A stretch of 64,000 nucleotides of DNA from Bacillota bacterium (lineage in GTDB: Bacteria; Bacillota; Clostridia; Acetivibrionales; Acetivibrionaceae): contig JAEZUI010000061.1 of NCBI GenBank assembly GCA_023421115.1, forward strand, positions 48,045 to 112,044, read 5' to 3'. Each line of letters begins with the position of its first letter. Position 1 is the first letter of the stretch. The translations under genes were made by a program, and so were the position numbers. The notes beneath the pieces were generated by a model. That model worked only from the letters and a program-made list of their open reading frames with translations, was not told the DNA's origin and ran no database searches. This document shows, one piece after another, positions 16,102 to 25,073 of the stretch.

Positions 16102-16551
16102 AAATAATATATGAAATATAATTTTATGAATTATTTTTTTATTTACACTAATAGCATATTAATCATTATTGATTCCCCTTTTACAGACACCGTCTATTAC
16201 ATTTTAATACTTATAAGACTTTATACCCTATATATAAAATTCTTAATTCTTTTCACCATTCATGTAATAATCAATATTTGTAAAAATACTTATTTATCAA
16301 AGTAACTAAGATGTTTATAAATGTTCATCTGCTTTGATATGCCTCCTGTGAGATTTGCAAGAATTCTCTCGCTGCTTTTAATCTCTTCGACATAAATTCA
16401 TGAGCATAATTAAACACCTTATATCTCTAATTTTCAGGAAATTCAAGACAGCTTATCTGAAGCGGTAATACAATTGCATCACCAACTGTTAATTGAAAGG
16501 AAAAATTGTATTAATTATTCTCAGATAGCTGCTAAATATTGAACTGTAATT
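16102..16551. other. AT-rich gap with possible short coding relics
   Basis: 16111-16305 is open but extremely AT-rich and unconvincing. Minus-strand sequence around 16340-16460 reads YAHEFMSKRLKAAREFLQIS, which looks protein-like but has an upstream TAG and no start. Plus-strand 16440-16544 reads a short helical stretch ending at TGA. These may be debris of small regulatory genes; no family is claimed. Confidence 0.25.
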
Positions 16552-17451
16552 TCATTCGTCGTCACCTCTTGTGATTTCAATTTCCTGTTCGTAATAATAA
16601 GAATAATCTACGCCTTTCATAAACATTTCACGGTCATTTATCTTATCTGTCAAAGCTGTCTTTAATAATGATTTTATCATCGAGGAATCTGATACGCTTT
16701 TTTCCATCGCAGTGAGATAGTCTTTTTTATTTATCTTGCTCCAATCCACACACAATTTCAGGTTTTTTTTCAGAATCAAGTCAAGCCAAATGCGTGTGCT
16801 TCTTCCATTGCCCTCCATAAAAGGATGGGCAACATTCATCTCAACATATCTATCCGCAATTTCATCAAAAGTTCCTTCAGCCATTTTCTCAATGTTTATA
16901 AGCGTTTCGGGCAAGAAACGTGCCATCGCAAATTGAAAGCCACTCTTTGCAATGTTAAGCGTTCTGATTTGCCCTGCAAAGTCATAAAGCCCACCAAATA
17001 AATAGCCGTGAATCTGCTGTAAACCTTTAATTGTACCGACTTCTATTGTATTAAGCAATGAACTGTCAAAAAGAGCATACGCCTTTGATTTGCTTTTGCT
17101 GTCAATTGTTTCATCGCTATATGCGAACCATTCGATAAAACGATTTGCCTGCTTACTTGGAAAATTTTTTGCAAGTTCGATAATTCCGTCGTAGTCAAAT
17201 GTATCTGTTAGATATTTTTTCCCATCAGCAGCTGTTAATTTCAGTTGGTTAGCGACACTAACCAACTGGTTATTTTCTTTTTTTAGTTTTGATTTTAAAA
17301 ATTTCCAGTAATTTCGATTTTTTTCATAATCATCTGAGCCACGAAGAACACCGATTATATCAAGCACAGAAAACCACCATTTGGATTTCTCATCATCCCA
17401 AACGGCACGGACTTCTTTATCATCAAAAAAACGAATTGAAATTTTACTCAT
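16552..17451 (-). CDS. Fic-domain protein with BRO-N-like N-terminus
   Basis: 299 residues. Residues 1-110 resemble the BRO-N/antirepressor-type domain of phage proteins (IRFFDDKEVRAVWDDEKSKWWFSVLDIIGVLRG...). The C-terminal half is a Fic domain with the complete catalytic motif HPFMEGNGRSTR (His209-Arg220), preceded by the flap region GGLYDFAGQIRTLN. Fic enzymes transfer AMP or other groups to target proteins and can be toxins. No canonical (S/T)xxxE(G/N) inhibitory helix or separate antitoxin gene was recognised. The ATG lacks a strong ribosome site and overlaps the end of a nuclease relic by 4 bases. Confidence 0.85.
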   Translation of the reverse strand: MSKISIRFFDDKEVRAVWDDEKSKWWFSVLDIIGVLRGSDDYEKNRNYWKFLKSKLKKENNQLVSVANQLKLTAADGKKYLTDTFDYDGIIELAKNFPSKQANRFIEWFAYSDETIDSKSKSKAYALFDSSLLNTIEVGTIKGLQQIHGYLFGGLYDFAGQIRTLNIAKSGFQFAMARFLPETLINIEKMAEGTFDEIADRYVEMNVAHPFMEGNGRSTRIWLDLILKKNLKLCVDWSKINKKDYLTAMEKSVSDSSMIKSLLKTALTDKINDREMFMKGVDYSYYYEQEIEITRGDDE

Positions 17452-17745
17452 TCAACTAAACTCCTTATCCATAAAATCCCCAGTTTAACAATATCCTTTA
17501 TGCCAAGAACCTTGAGTTCAGACTCATATCTCTTTTCTTCTATTTGTTTTAACGCAGCCTTTAATGCAGTCTCAAAGGTTTCCTCCTCAAACTTATCAAC
17601 TTTTCTGAATTCTATAATTATTCCTCTTTTACTCTTATCTTTTAGAATAATCATTACATCATATCTTCCAAATCCAGATCCTCTATTAATAGGCTTTTGT
17701 CAACAAAATAGAAAACATTTTTTACAATCTCTTTAAAATCATCTA
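17448..17745 (-). pseudogene. Internally deleted relic of an AAA-ATPase-like/PD-(D/E)XK protein
   Basis: Upstream sequence (about 17680-17745) reads DDFKEIVKNVFYFVDKSLLI, the usual N-terminal end of the AAA-ATPase-like/DUF1703-type family. It runs, frameshifted, directly into GSGFGRYDVMIILKDKSKRG and IIIEFRKVDKFEEETFETAL, the C-terminal nuclease-like part with its Asp...Glu-Phe core, and KQIEEKRYESELKVLGI. Several hundred residues between are absent. The product cannot be functional. It abuts the Fic gene with a 4-base overlap. Confidence 0.6.
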
Positions 17746-17775
17746 CATCTATGTTTCAACTAACAACTTTCCGTA

Positions 17776-17839
17776 TTTTCAATAACAAGCCCCTCAATTC
17801 TTTTAAAAATTTTCCATTAATATTATAGCACAAAAGTAT
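17776..17839 (-). pseudogene. Scar of a vapBC-like locus
   Basis: 17776-17815 closely matches the 3' end of the intact vapC at 27899-27936 (minus-strand reading FKRIEGLVIEN versus FERIDGLVIEN). Then TATTATAGCACAAAAGTAT at 17821-17839 is identical to 28562-28580, just upstream of vapB. The two ends of a TA locus are thus joined with the genes gone, as expected from an internal deletion. Confidence 0.5.
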
Positions 17840-17919
17840 TTGGCTATCCTATTTCTTTATTTCAGATTACTATTTTTAAAAATTTTTCAGACAATCTAAA
17901 ACTTACTGCGTAAACTTAT

Positions 17920-20490
17920 ATGAACTTAATAAGATTGAGATTAAGTTTAATATTTTTAATTTTTACATTCATTTTGTATATTAATAAGGAGGTTAACATA
18001 ATTTTTATTATATTAAAGTTTATACTAAAAAATATTTGTGAAAAAAAGTTTAGAACATTTCTTATTGTGTTTTCAATTATGATATCATCGGCACTCCTTT
18101 TTGCATCCACTGCCATGTCTGGTACTCTTGGTAAAATGTATGCTGACAGGATGAAACAGTATTATGGCTCGGCGGATCTTTTGATTACTAATAATGAAAA
18201 TTCCAGTACTTTCCCTATTATGCAAGGTGTGAAGAGATATACAGAGCATTTTGAATATATGGTAGGTGCTTTCAATGGCTTTGCGGTTTACAAACCAAAT
18301 GTAAATGAATCTGTTTGGTTGTCATTGTTTGCTGTAGATTATGATGATTTACAAACAATGAATCCTTTTAGTATGAGCGAACAGCTTGAAAGTAAATCTT
18401 TTAGTGGAGAAAAGATTATTATAAGCCGTACCACTGCAGATAAATACAAACTTGCAATTGGAGATTATTTAGACCTTTCAATTAATAATGTTAAATACAA
18501 GTATCTTGTCTGGGGTATCGCACAACCATCAGGTATTTTTGCTGATAATGGCATGAATATACAAGTGGCTGTTCCAAAGGAAGCACTCAGCTTAATTTAT
18601 AATGCCAAGAACAGGGAAGGAACTATTTATCTTAAGTTAAAGGAGCCTAATGAAAAGAAAGACCTAATGAAACTTCTGGCAAAGGAATATCCCAGGCACT
18701 CTGTAAAAGAGCCGTTTTCAAAAGAAGAACTGGCATCACAGACAGCTCCATTGACTACAGCCTTTCTTCTTATGACTGTTATTGTTTTCTTTATGAGTGC
18801 ATTTATTGTGCACTCATCCTTTAAGGTGCTTACGGTTGAAAGACTTCCCGTTATTGGTACCTTTAGAAGCGTTGGTGCAACAAGAAAAATGACTGATCGT
18901 GTTCTTCTCTTTGAAAGTTCAGTATATAGCATCATTGGTGGGCTTTGTGGCTGCGTATTGGGAATAGGAATATTGTATATTCTGTCGTATATGTCAAGAC
19001 CAATGTGGCTGCAGAACTTTGTACCAACTGCAGAGTTTTCATTAGGTCATCTTATATTGACGTTTATTACAGCAATAGCCCTCGGACTATTAAGTTCCAT
19101 TTTGCCTATTATCAAGGTTGCAAGGATACCTGTAAAGGACATTATTTTGAACTCAGTTGAGAAAAAGCACAGTAAAAAGAGATTAAAACTTGTTATTGCA
19201 ATTATTTCAATTATAGCAGCTGTTGCGATACCTCCATTTATCAACCCTGCTAAAACACTGCCGTTGCTTATGGTGTGCATGCTTCTTTCAATTGTATCGG
19301 TTGTTCTATTTGTACCATACCTTATTAATTTCTCGGTTATGGTTTTTGGGAAAATATATGGCCTGATTTTTGGAAATGAAGGTATACTAGCTGTTAAGAA
19401 CCTCAAAGACAATAAAAGTATTGTAAATAATATCTCATTACTCGCTATTGGTTTATCAAGCCTTCTTATGATAAATATAGTAAGCTCTAGCGTAGGTAAA
19501 GAGGTTGTCAATGTGTATAATGACCTTAACTATGATATATGGCTTACATACTATGATTCCAACACTAATTTTGAAAAACTTCTTAGGACTGTTGATGGTG
19601 TAGGTGACGTTTCAGCTGCTTATGAGGTGAGTAATATAGAAATCTCCAATATAAACTCCAGCATATCAGTTATTGATGGTATTAACAAAAACAACTTTAG
19701 TGAATTCTGGGATATTCACATTATTGGTGATACACAGAAGATGTTAAACAGGCTTGAAGAAGGCAGAAACATTATGATTTCAAAATCATTAAAAGAACGC
19801 TTCAATGTAAAAGAAGGTGATTTCCTAGAACTCAAGTTTGAAAAGGGCATAAAGTCATATAAAATAATAGGTTTCTTCAACACATTAATGTATAACGGAG
19901 ATTATAGCATAGTTTCAGACAAATATCTAAAATCCGATGCAACACTTAATAATTACTCGAATTTTTACATAAAAACAACACTTGACCCCGATGTAGTTTG
20001 TGAAAATATCAATAAGAAGTTTCCAAAAACAAATATGTATTTGAGTACCATGGAACAGATGGAGATTGATAACACAAACGGCAATAATCAAATGTTTGCA
20101 ATACTCAATGGCTTTTCGATTATGTCACTTATAATAGGTATTTTTGGTGTACTGAATAATTTTGTAATAAGCTTCTTGGAAAGAAAACATTGGCTTGCAG
20201 TTTACCGCTCAATAGGCATGAACAAAGTACAAATTGTTAAAATGCTGTTTATTGAATCGCTTACAGGTGGCATAATAGGCGGTATTGCTGGTATAGCATC
20301 AGGTTTCGTTCTAATTATGAATATAGGATATATATTGAAGGGAATGAATCTTCCGATTGAAATACATCTGACCACATCACTCTTTATATATGCCTTGATA
20401 GGCGGTATAACAATAACAATACTTGCAAGTATTAGTCCAGCCTTGAAATCATCAAAAATGAACATCATGGAGGCTATAAAGTATGAATAA
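17920..20490 (+). CDS. ABC exporter permease, FtsX/MacB family, two FtsX domains
   Basis: Up to 856 residues: an N-terminal membrane segment, a large extracellular domain, then three-helix FtsX blocks around residues 280-420 and 730-850, with an extra membrane pair near 430-480. The pattern (FRSVGATRKM and YRSIGMNKVQ after the transmembrane helix) is typical of MacB/lipoprotein-release permeases. The start is doubtful: the first ATG has no ribosome site, while AGGAGG at 17987-17992 is correctly spaced for ATA at 17998. It is the first gene of a permease-ATPase-adaptor operon, likely exporting a peptide, lipid or drug. Confidence 0.85.
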   Translation: MNLIRLRLSLIFLIFTFILYINKEVNIIFIILKFILKNICEKKFRTFLIVFSIMISSALLFASTAMSGTLGKMYADRMKQYYGSADLLITNNENSSTFPIMQGVKRYTEHFEYMVGAFNGFAVYKPNVNESVWLSLFAVDYDDLQTMNPFSMSEQLESKSFSGEKIIISRTTADKYKLAIGDYLDLSINNVKYKYLVWGIAQPSGIFADNGMNIQVAVPKEALSLIYNAKNREGTIYLKLKEPNEKKDLMKLLAKEYPRHSVKEPFSKEELASQTAPLTTAFLLMTVIVFFMSAFIVHSSFKVLTVERLPVIGTFRSVGATRKMTDRVLLFESSVYSIIGGLCGCVLGIGILYILSYMSRPMWLQNFVPTAEFSLGHLILTFITAIALGLLSSILPIIKVARIPVKDIILNSVEKKHSKKRLKLVIAIISIIAAVAIPPFINPAKTLPLLMVCMLLSIVSVVLFVPYLINFSVMVFGKIYGLIFGNEGILAVKNLKDNKSIVNNISLLAIGLSSLLMINIVSSSVGKEVVNVYNDLNYDIWLTYYDSNTNFEKLLRTVDGVGDVSAAYEVSNIEISNINSSISVIDGINKNNFSEFWDIHIIGDTQKMLNRLEEGRNIMISKSLKERFNVKEGDFLELKFEKGIKSYKIIGFFNTLMYNGDYSIVSDKYLKSDATLNNYSNFYIKTTLDPDVVCENINKKFPKTNMYLSTMEQMEIDNTNGNNQMFAILNGFSIMSLIIGIFGVLNNFVISFLERKHWLAVYRSIGMNKVQIVKMLFIESLTGGIIGGIAGIASGFVLIMNIGYILKGMNLPIEIHLTTSLFIYALIGGITITILASISPALKSSKMNIMEAIKYE

Positions 20491-20535
20491 TTGCCCAATA
20501 AGCAGGGCTATAAGATATTGAAGGGAGAGGTAATA

Positions 20536-21207
20536 TTGGAAGCAGCAGTTAAAATAACCGAGCTATGCAAAACTTACAAACTAGGCGATTTAGATGTGGA
20601 TGTACTAAAAAACATAAATCTTATGATTGAAACTGGAGAATTTGTCTCCATAATGGGGCCGTCCGGTTCTGGTAAAAGTACATTGCTCTACCTTATTGGA
20701 GGACTTGATAAGCCAACCTCCGGAAGTGTCAAAATCATGGGTAAAGAATTGTCTGTCATGAAAGACAGGGATGAAAGCATTATGAGACGAAGAGATATAG
20801 GTTTTGTCTTTCAATTTTATAATCTCATTCCAAATCTTAACGTAGAAGAAAACATTATTCTTCCCGTTCTACTTGACGGAAAAAGTGCTAAGTCGTGTAA
20901 GAAAAACTTAGAAGAGCTTCTTGAAATCGTAGGGCTGTCCGACAGGCGTAATCATACTCCAAGAGAATTGTCAGGTGGCCAACAACAAAGAGTTGCAATA
21001 GCAAGGGCACTTATCAATGAACCAGAAATTATACTTGCCGACGAACCAATCGGAAATCTTGACAGCAAGTCTGGTACTGAAATTATGCAGCTTCTAAAGA
21101 CTATTAATGACGAGAAGGGTAAGACAATAATACAGGTAACCCACTCAACAGAAGCTGCTCAATATGGCAATAGAATTATTAATGTAAAAGACGGGAGAGT
21201 GAATTAG
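20536..21207 (+). CDS. ABC ATPase of the MacB/LolD type
   Basis: About 224 residues from a TTG start 5 bases after GGGAGAGG; an earlier in-frame TTG at 20491 lacks such a site. Walker A GPSGSGKST, Q-loop FVFQFYN, signature ELSGGQQQRVAIARAL, Walker B IILADEPIGNLD and the switch His in VTHS are complete. It powers the preceding FtsX-type permease and is followed after 2 bases by the adaptor lipoprotein gene, forming a tripartite exporter operon. Confidence 0.9.
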   Translation: MEAAVKITELCKTYKLGDLDVDVLKNINLMIETGEFVSIMGPSGSGKSTLLYLIGGLDKPTSGSVKIMGKELSVMKDRDESIMRRRDIGFVFQFYNLIPNLNVEENIILPVLLDGKSAKSCKKNLEELLEIVGLSDRRNHTPRELSGGQQQRVAIARALINEPEIILADEPIGNLDSKSGTEIMQLLKTINDEKGKTIIQVTHSTEAAQYGNRIINVKDGRVN

Positions 21208-21209
21208 TT

Positions 21210-22307
21210 ATGAAACGTATTTTAATTGCTTTAACATCGACAATGCTACTGCTTTCGGCAGGTTGCTCCACTCAGAGCAGTAACGCCGGTACTATGAATA
21301 CACAACCACCACAGAAGGTTGAAACAGTTGACACCTTCGGAATTGTAAAATCTACCGATGTGACGGATATTTGGTTTGATTTTCCTGCTGTTGTTAATGA
21401 GGTAAATATAAAAGAGGGGCAAAAGGTTAAAAAAGGCGATGTTTTACTGTCAATAAACTACGATGCCTATTTAAATGAGATAAACTCTAAAACAATTGAA
21501 CTCAAATCGTTAAAGCAACAGCTTTCGGATACAGATGTTGAGCTTAATAAGCTAAATAAAGAACTGTCAAAGCTTAAAACCCAGCTAAATGACAAAAGTC
21601 ACCCAGAACTAAAAAAGCTTATTAACGACCTGGCTGTGGCAAATAAAGCATATTCAGACTCTCAGAAAGAGCAAAAGAATAAAGAATCACTCTTTCATAG
21701 TGGTGCTATTTCCCAAGCTGATTATGACGAATTTAAAAAGAGTGTTGAAGCAAATGAAAAATTGATATTTGATAACCAGTCTGGCATTGAAAAAATTACT
21801 GATTCTCTAAATACTCAAATAGAAGAACTTGAATTTTCAATAAAGCAAAAGTCAAGCAGCGTTAACAACGGAATTCTAAATGAAAAGATTAAGGCCTGTG
21901 AAAGTGAAATAAAACTTATGAAAGATAAAATAAACGTAGCTAACATAAACGAAAACAAGGTAATATCACACATAGATAACTCAGTAGTCTATGATTCCGG
22001 ATATGTTAAGGGCGAAGCCTTGAGTCCCTCTAAAAAGATTGTCAGCCTTCTAAACCTTGATACAATAATCATTGAAGCTAATGTTCCAGAGGAATTTATT
22101 AAAGATGTAACACTAGGTTCGGAAGTAACTATTATTCCTCAAGCAGATAAATCTAGAAACTACAAAGGTAAAGTCACCTACATTGCAGATAAAGCAGTTC
22201 AGCAAAACGGTCAGACTACTGTATTACTTCAATCAAGCATTGATAATAATGATGGCTTTTTGATGCCCGTCTTTAATGTAACTTTAGAAATTGAAATGGC
22301 TAAATAA
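21210..22307 (+). CDS. Membrane-fusion (HlyD/MacA-like) adaptor lipoprotein
   Basis: 365 residues with a lipoprotein signal (lipobox LSAGC, Cys19). A biotinyl-lipoyl-like half (VVNEVNIKEGQKVKKGDVLL) comes first, then a long coiled coil (about residues 85-245, rich in Glu/Lys/Leu heptads), the second lipoyl half (ISHIDNSVVYDSGYVKGEAL) and a beta-barrel domain. This is the MacA-type adaptor of the exporter encoded just upstream. It ends with TAA, and the same frame continues immediately into a hydrolase fragment. Confidence 0.85.
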   Translation: MKRILIALTSTMLLLSAGCSTQSSNAGTMNTQPPQKVETVDTFGIVKSTDVTDIWFDFPAVVNEVNIKEGQKVKKGDVLLSINYDAYLNEINSKTIELKSLKQQLSDTDVELNKLNKELSKLKTQLNDKSHPELKKLINDLAVANKAYSDSQKEQKNKESLFHSGAISQADYDEFKKSVEANEKLIFDNQSGIEKITDSLNTQIEELEFSIKQKSSSVNNGILNEKIKACESEIKLMKDKINVANINENKVISHIDNSVVYDSGYVKGEALSPSKKIVSLLNLDTIIIEANVPEEFIKDVTLGSEVTIIPQADKSRNYKGKVTYIADKAVQQNGQTTVLLQSSIDNNDGFLMPVFNVTLEIEMAK

Positions 22308-22931
22308 GAAAGACTTGATACTGTAATTCCTCAAATTCCAAGTGACTATGTTGATGAAATAAACGGGTTCGCAGATGAAATTTCAAGTAGCAAAACTCCC
22401 TTTGCAGAGGACGGCAAACTCAGCCGGGAGGAAATATTTACGTTAAATCTTATACTTGATATACTTAGAGGAACTCAATGTTCAGGTATAGCAGTATTCG
22501 GTGATAAGTCACAGACAGATTCTGCAATAACAGGCAAGATTCTTGAGTTAAGTTTTGGAAGTGAAAAACAAATTACCTCGCTTCATGCTGTTGTTACTTT
22601 TAAGAATTCTCATAAAACTATTACTACAATTGGGTTTTTAGGATTATTTAATGTAATTACTGCAACAAATGATAACGGTGTCTTTCTTGGTATTCTTGAT
22701 GCAAATACAGGTGAGGCTTTCGATGCTAAAGGTAGAAAATGTTATTCATTTGAAATCAGAACAGCTCTTGAAACTTATTCAACGGGAAAGGAGGTTGCAG
22801 AGTACTCAAATTCACTTTCAACTGAGTATACATTTTCACACAATTTGCTTATTACCGATAGCAAAAATGCTTTTGTTGCAGAAAATTGTGTAAGTGGTGG
22901 AAAAGCAGGAATACGAATTAAAGAAAAATAG
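22308..22931 (+). pseudogene. Start-less Ntn-hydrolase fragment (C45 / linear-amide hydrolase type)
   Basis: Directly after the adaptor's TAA the same frame stays open for 207 codons: RLDTVIPQIPSDYVDEING, later GTQCSGIAVFGDKSQTDSAI, VVTFKNSHKTITTIGFLGLF, ITATNDNGVFLGILDANTGE. The Cys in GTQCSG followed by a Gly-Asp-Ser stretch is like the N-terminal nucleophile region of C45/choloylglycine-type hydrolases. No ATG, GTG or TTG lies before that Cys. The usual 300 or more residues are not reached. It is probably a recombination remnant attached to the exporter operon; a stop-codon readthrough product is less likely. Confidence 0.55.
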
Positions 22932-22982
22932 TCAGATTTAAAAAGGGAAGCATGTGTTCCTGCTTTAGATTAATAAATTTAT

Positions 22983-23471
22983 CTATTTAGTAAAAAACCC
23001 TAAAACTGACCAAAGAATTAATATTAATAACCAAAGTAAACCAGGAGTTAATATTATCAAAATAAACCATACCCTAAAACGGCGTTTTTTTTGGATTCTT
23101 TTTTCAAGTTCATCACTTTCAACATCTTTCTCACTTAATTCCATGTTATCTATTTCTATAATCTCTTTTGCTTCAACAAATAATTGGGAAGGAACATATA
23201 AATCTATACCATACACTGTATTGCCCATATATATGTTAATATAAGAACCAGCTTCTTTATATTTTCTTATAACAGGTATTTCTGCTTCCTTCAATTTTGA
23301 TTCAATAACACCCGCTTCAAATTCATCAGCTACATTTTTTAAGAAAATTGAATTATCAACTTCTTTATTTTTACTTTCTTCTTTTGCATCAATTGCTAAG
23401 AGAGTTCCGCAATTATTACATCTAGGTGAACTTTCTTCATATTCTGTTTTACAGTTTGGACATAAACGCAT
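22983..23471 (-). CDS. Zinc-ribbon, DUF2007-like protein with C-terminal membrane anchor
   Basis: 162 residues from the ATG at 23471, 8 bases after GGGGG (an ATG two codons earlier is too close). CPNCKTEYEESSPRCNNCG is a four-Cys zinc ribbon. FLKNVADEFEAGVIESKLKE...IPVIRKY...YGIDLYVPSQLFVEAKEII resembles the DUF2007 signal-transducing fold. A hydrophobic C-terminal helix (WFILIILTPGLLWLLILILW) anchors it. Its role is unknown; it is probably a small cytoplasm-facing sensor protein. It is transcribed alone. Confidence 0.7.
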   Translation of the reverse strand: MRLCPNCKTEYEESSPRCNNCGTLLAIDAKEESKNKEVDNSIFLKNVADEFEAGVIESKLKEAEIPVIRKYKEAGSYINIYMGNTVYGIDLYVPSQLFVEAKEIIEIDNMELSEKDVESDELEKRIQKKRRFRVWFILIILTPGLLWLLILILWSVLGFFTK

Positions 23472-23817
23472 AATCATACCCCCTATAATTTTGTTGTATT
23501 ATTAATTATTAAAATGACCCGCATATTATACATTACTAATTGATTTTAATACTTTCTGTCAGCATCACAGTTGTCATTATAATTATAACTCTCCTTTGTT
23601 AAAAGACAACTTTTTAGAGATTGATTATTGAATCAAATTCATAAGCGATGTTCTATTCTGGGAGAGCTCCCATATCATTTTCTGGTATAATTATAATCCT
23701 TACAATTCTTGTTATTATAACATTTTGCAAGAGTTAAAATTGTTAACCCTCTGGCATCAGAAATTCTCCTTATATATTATACTGAGTTAATTAGTAGCAT
23801 AGTTATAGTAAAGAGGA
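23472..23817. other. Gene-free interval
   Basis: About 346 AT-rich bases between two minus-strand genes. No open frame of protein-like composition and no strong hairpin was recognised. It should hold the promoter of the zinc-ribbon gene and the 3' end of the lipoprotein transcript, but no consensus boxes stand out. Confidence 0.4.
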
Positions 23818-24744
23818 TCAATTATCCTGATCCTTAGTATCCACAATTCCAACCTCTAATGCTGTAGGGATATCAAAATCTATATTACCTTTGACAAAGT
23901 TAGAGCTAAAAGCTACTCCCATTCCACAATAATAATCGTAATCGTTGGATTTCAATTTTAGTAAATCATTATCAATCATAAACTCAAATACAACATTTTC
24001 CCCACTTTGAAAATCAGTAGTATCATTAAATACAGTTTTTGAAACACCATTATCTATAATACCAAAGCTATCTAGAGTTCCAATATGTGTGCCATTATGA
24101 GCACTCAGACTATAATAAATTAAATCATCAAATAAAACTTTTATTTCTGCTTTCGAGCCACAAAAATAGTTTGAATCTTCACCCGTCCAGTACCCATCAA
24201 ATTTACTTATATTCAAACTGGGTTCCTTTGGAGGAGCAATATCTGAACTCTCTCTTATTAAATACATAGGATATATATCATTGCCACTTTTCCAATATCC
24301 TTCTATGTAATCATTTGTTCTTAACACTCCAACGATCTCGCCTTGTTTATCTGTATCCTCTGTAAGAGAAATGTTTTGAAAATCATTTAATTGATTATAT
24401 TTTCCAATATGTCCGTGTAGTGCTATATTGGTTTTATACTGATCATAATAATAAAACCCGGAAACTGTGTCTCTTATAATATCAAGCTTCGCATGTATCT
24501 TATAGTCACCTATAGAACCTGAAAACCAACTATTATCAACAGGTGTCTGAGTCATCTCAGATATCGACTGCTGGTTTGATGCTTTTGTCTGTGCAGTAGG
24601 TTCTTGTGTTGCCTCTAACTGTTGTTGCTCTAAATTTGTTGAAACAGGCACAGGCGAAGTCATATCAGCCTGTTTCCTCACATTTTCAGCAGAACAGCCT
24701 ACCAATCCAAACATTAAAAGTATTATAATTGTTACCTTCTTCAT
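23818..24744 (-). CDS. Secreted lipoprotein, unknown function
   Basis: 308 residues from the ATG at 24744, which follows GAGGAG; the frame extends further but without signal. The lipobox LVGC (Cys17) is followed by a Gln/Thr/Ser-rich low-complexity linker to about residue 90. A repeated beta-type module then appears twice: GSIGDYKIHAKLDIIRDTVSGFYYYDQYKTNIALHG-like and GYWTGEDSNYFCGSKAEIKV. This twice-seen pattern suggests a duplicated fold. It is an outer-surface protein in a Gram-positive; the ligand is not known. Confidence 0.65.
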   Translation of the reverse strand: MKKVTIIILLMFGLVGCSAENVRKQADMTSPVPVSTNLEQQQLEATQEPTAQTKASNQQSISEMTQTPVDNSWFSGSIGDYKIHAKLDIIRDTVSGFYYYDQYKTNIALHGHIGKYNQLNDFQNISLTEDTDKQGEIVGVLRTNDYIEGYWKSGNDIYPMYLIRESSDIAPPKEPSLNISKFDGYWTGEDSNYFCGSKAEIKVLFDDLIYYSLSAHNGTHIGTLDSFGIIDNGVSKTVFNDTTDFQSGENVVFEFMIDNDLLKLKSNDYDYYCGMGVAFSSNFVKGNIDFDIPTALEVGIVDTKDQDN

Positions 24745-24880
24745 TAATGTTCTCCTCTTCAGACTTTTCAATAATATCATAACAGCATCATATTTAAGAT
24801 TTTTCCATATTTTGATATACCTATTATATACGCTTTTATTGTCATCATCAAGCACAAAGAATTTTATAAAAAATTAGATT

Positions 24881-24972
24881 GTTAAGCACAGAAAAAAAAC
24901 TTATCCACAATGTGTTCACACATTATAAACAAGTTCTCCACAAATATAATATAATTATCCACACAATTCAAA
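24881..24972 (+). repeat. DnaA-box-like triad repeat, copy B
   Basis: TTATCCACA at 24901, TTCTCCACA at 24934 and TTATCCACA at 24955 (33 and 21 bases apart). Between the first two boxes lies the perfect hairpin AATGTGT-TC-ACACATT. The left flank TTAAGCACAGAA is shared with copy C. It lies downstream of the dockerin-protein gene. Confidence 0.75.
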
Positions 24973-25073
24973 CTTCAATTATAATTCAAACTAACAATTG
25001 GTATTAGCAATTTTAGTCTTTATCATTTTTTCAACATTGACTAACCCTTTTAAGAGGTATGCTATTATATTTG

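Noticed and set aside
16111..16305. 64-codon hydrophobic frame
   Set aside because: Extremely AT-rich sequence gives Ile/Leu/Tyr/Phe-rich frames by chance; no start signal.
24901..24963. A replication origin at the DnaA-box cluster
   Set aside because: Four similar clusters exist in 21 kb, none is next to dnaA, dnaN or a clear unwinding region, so an origin is not supported.
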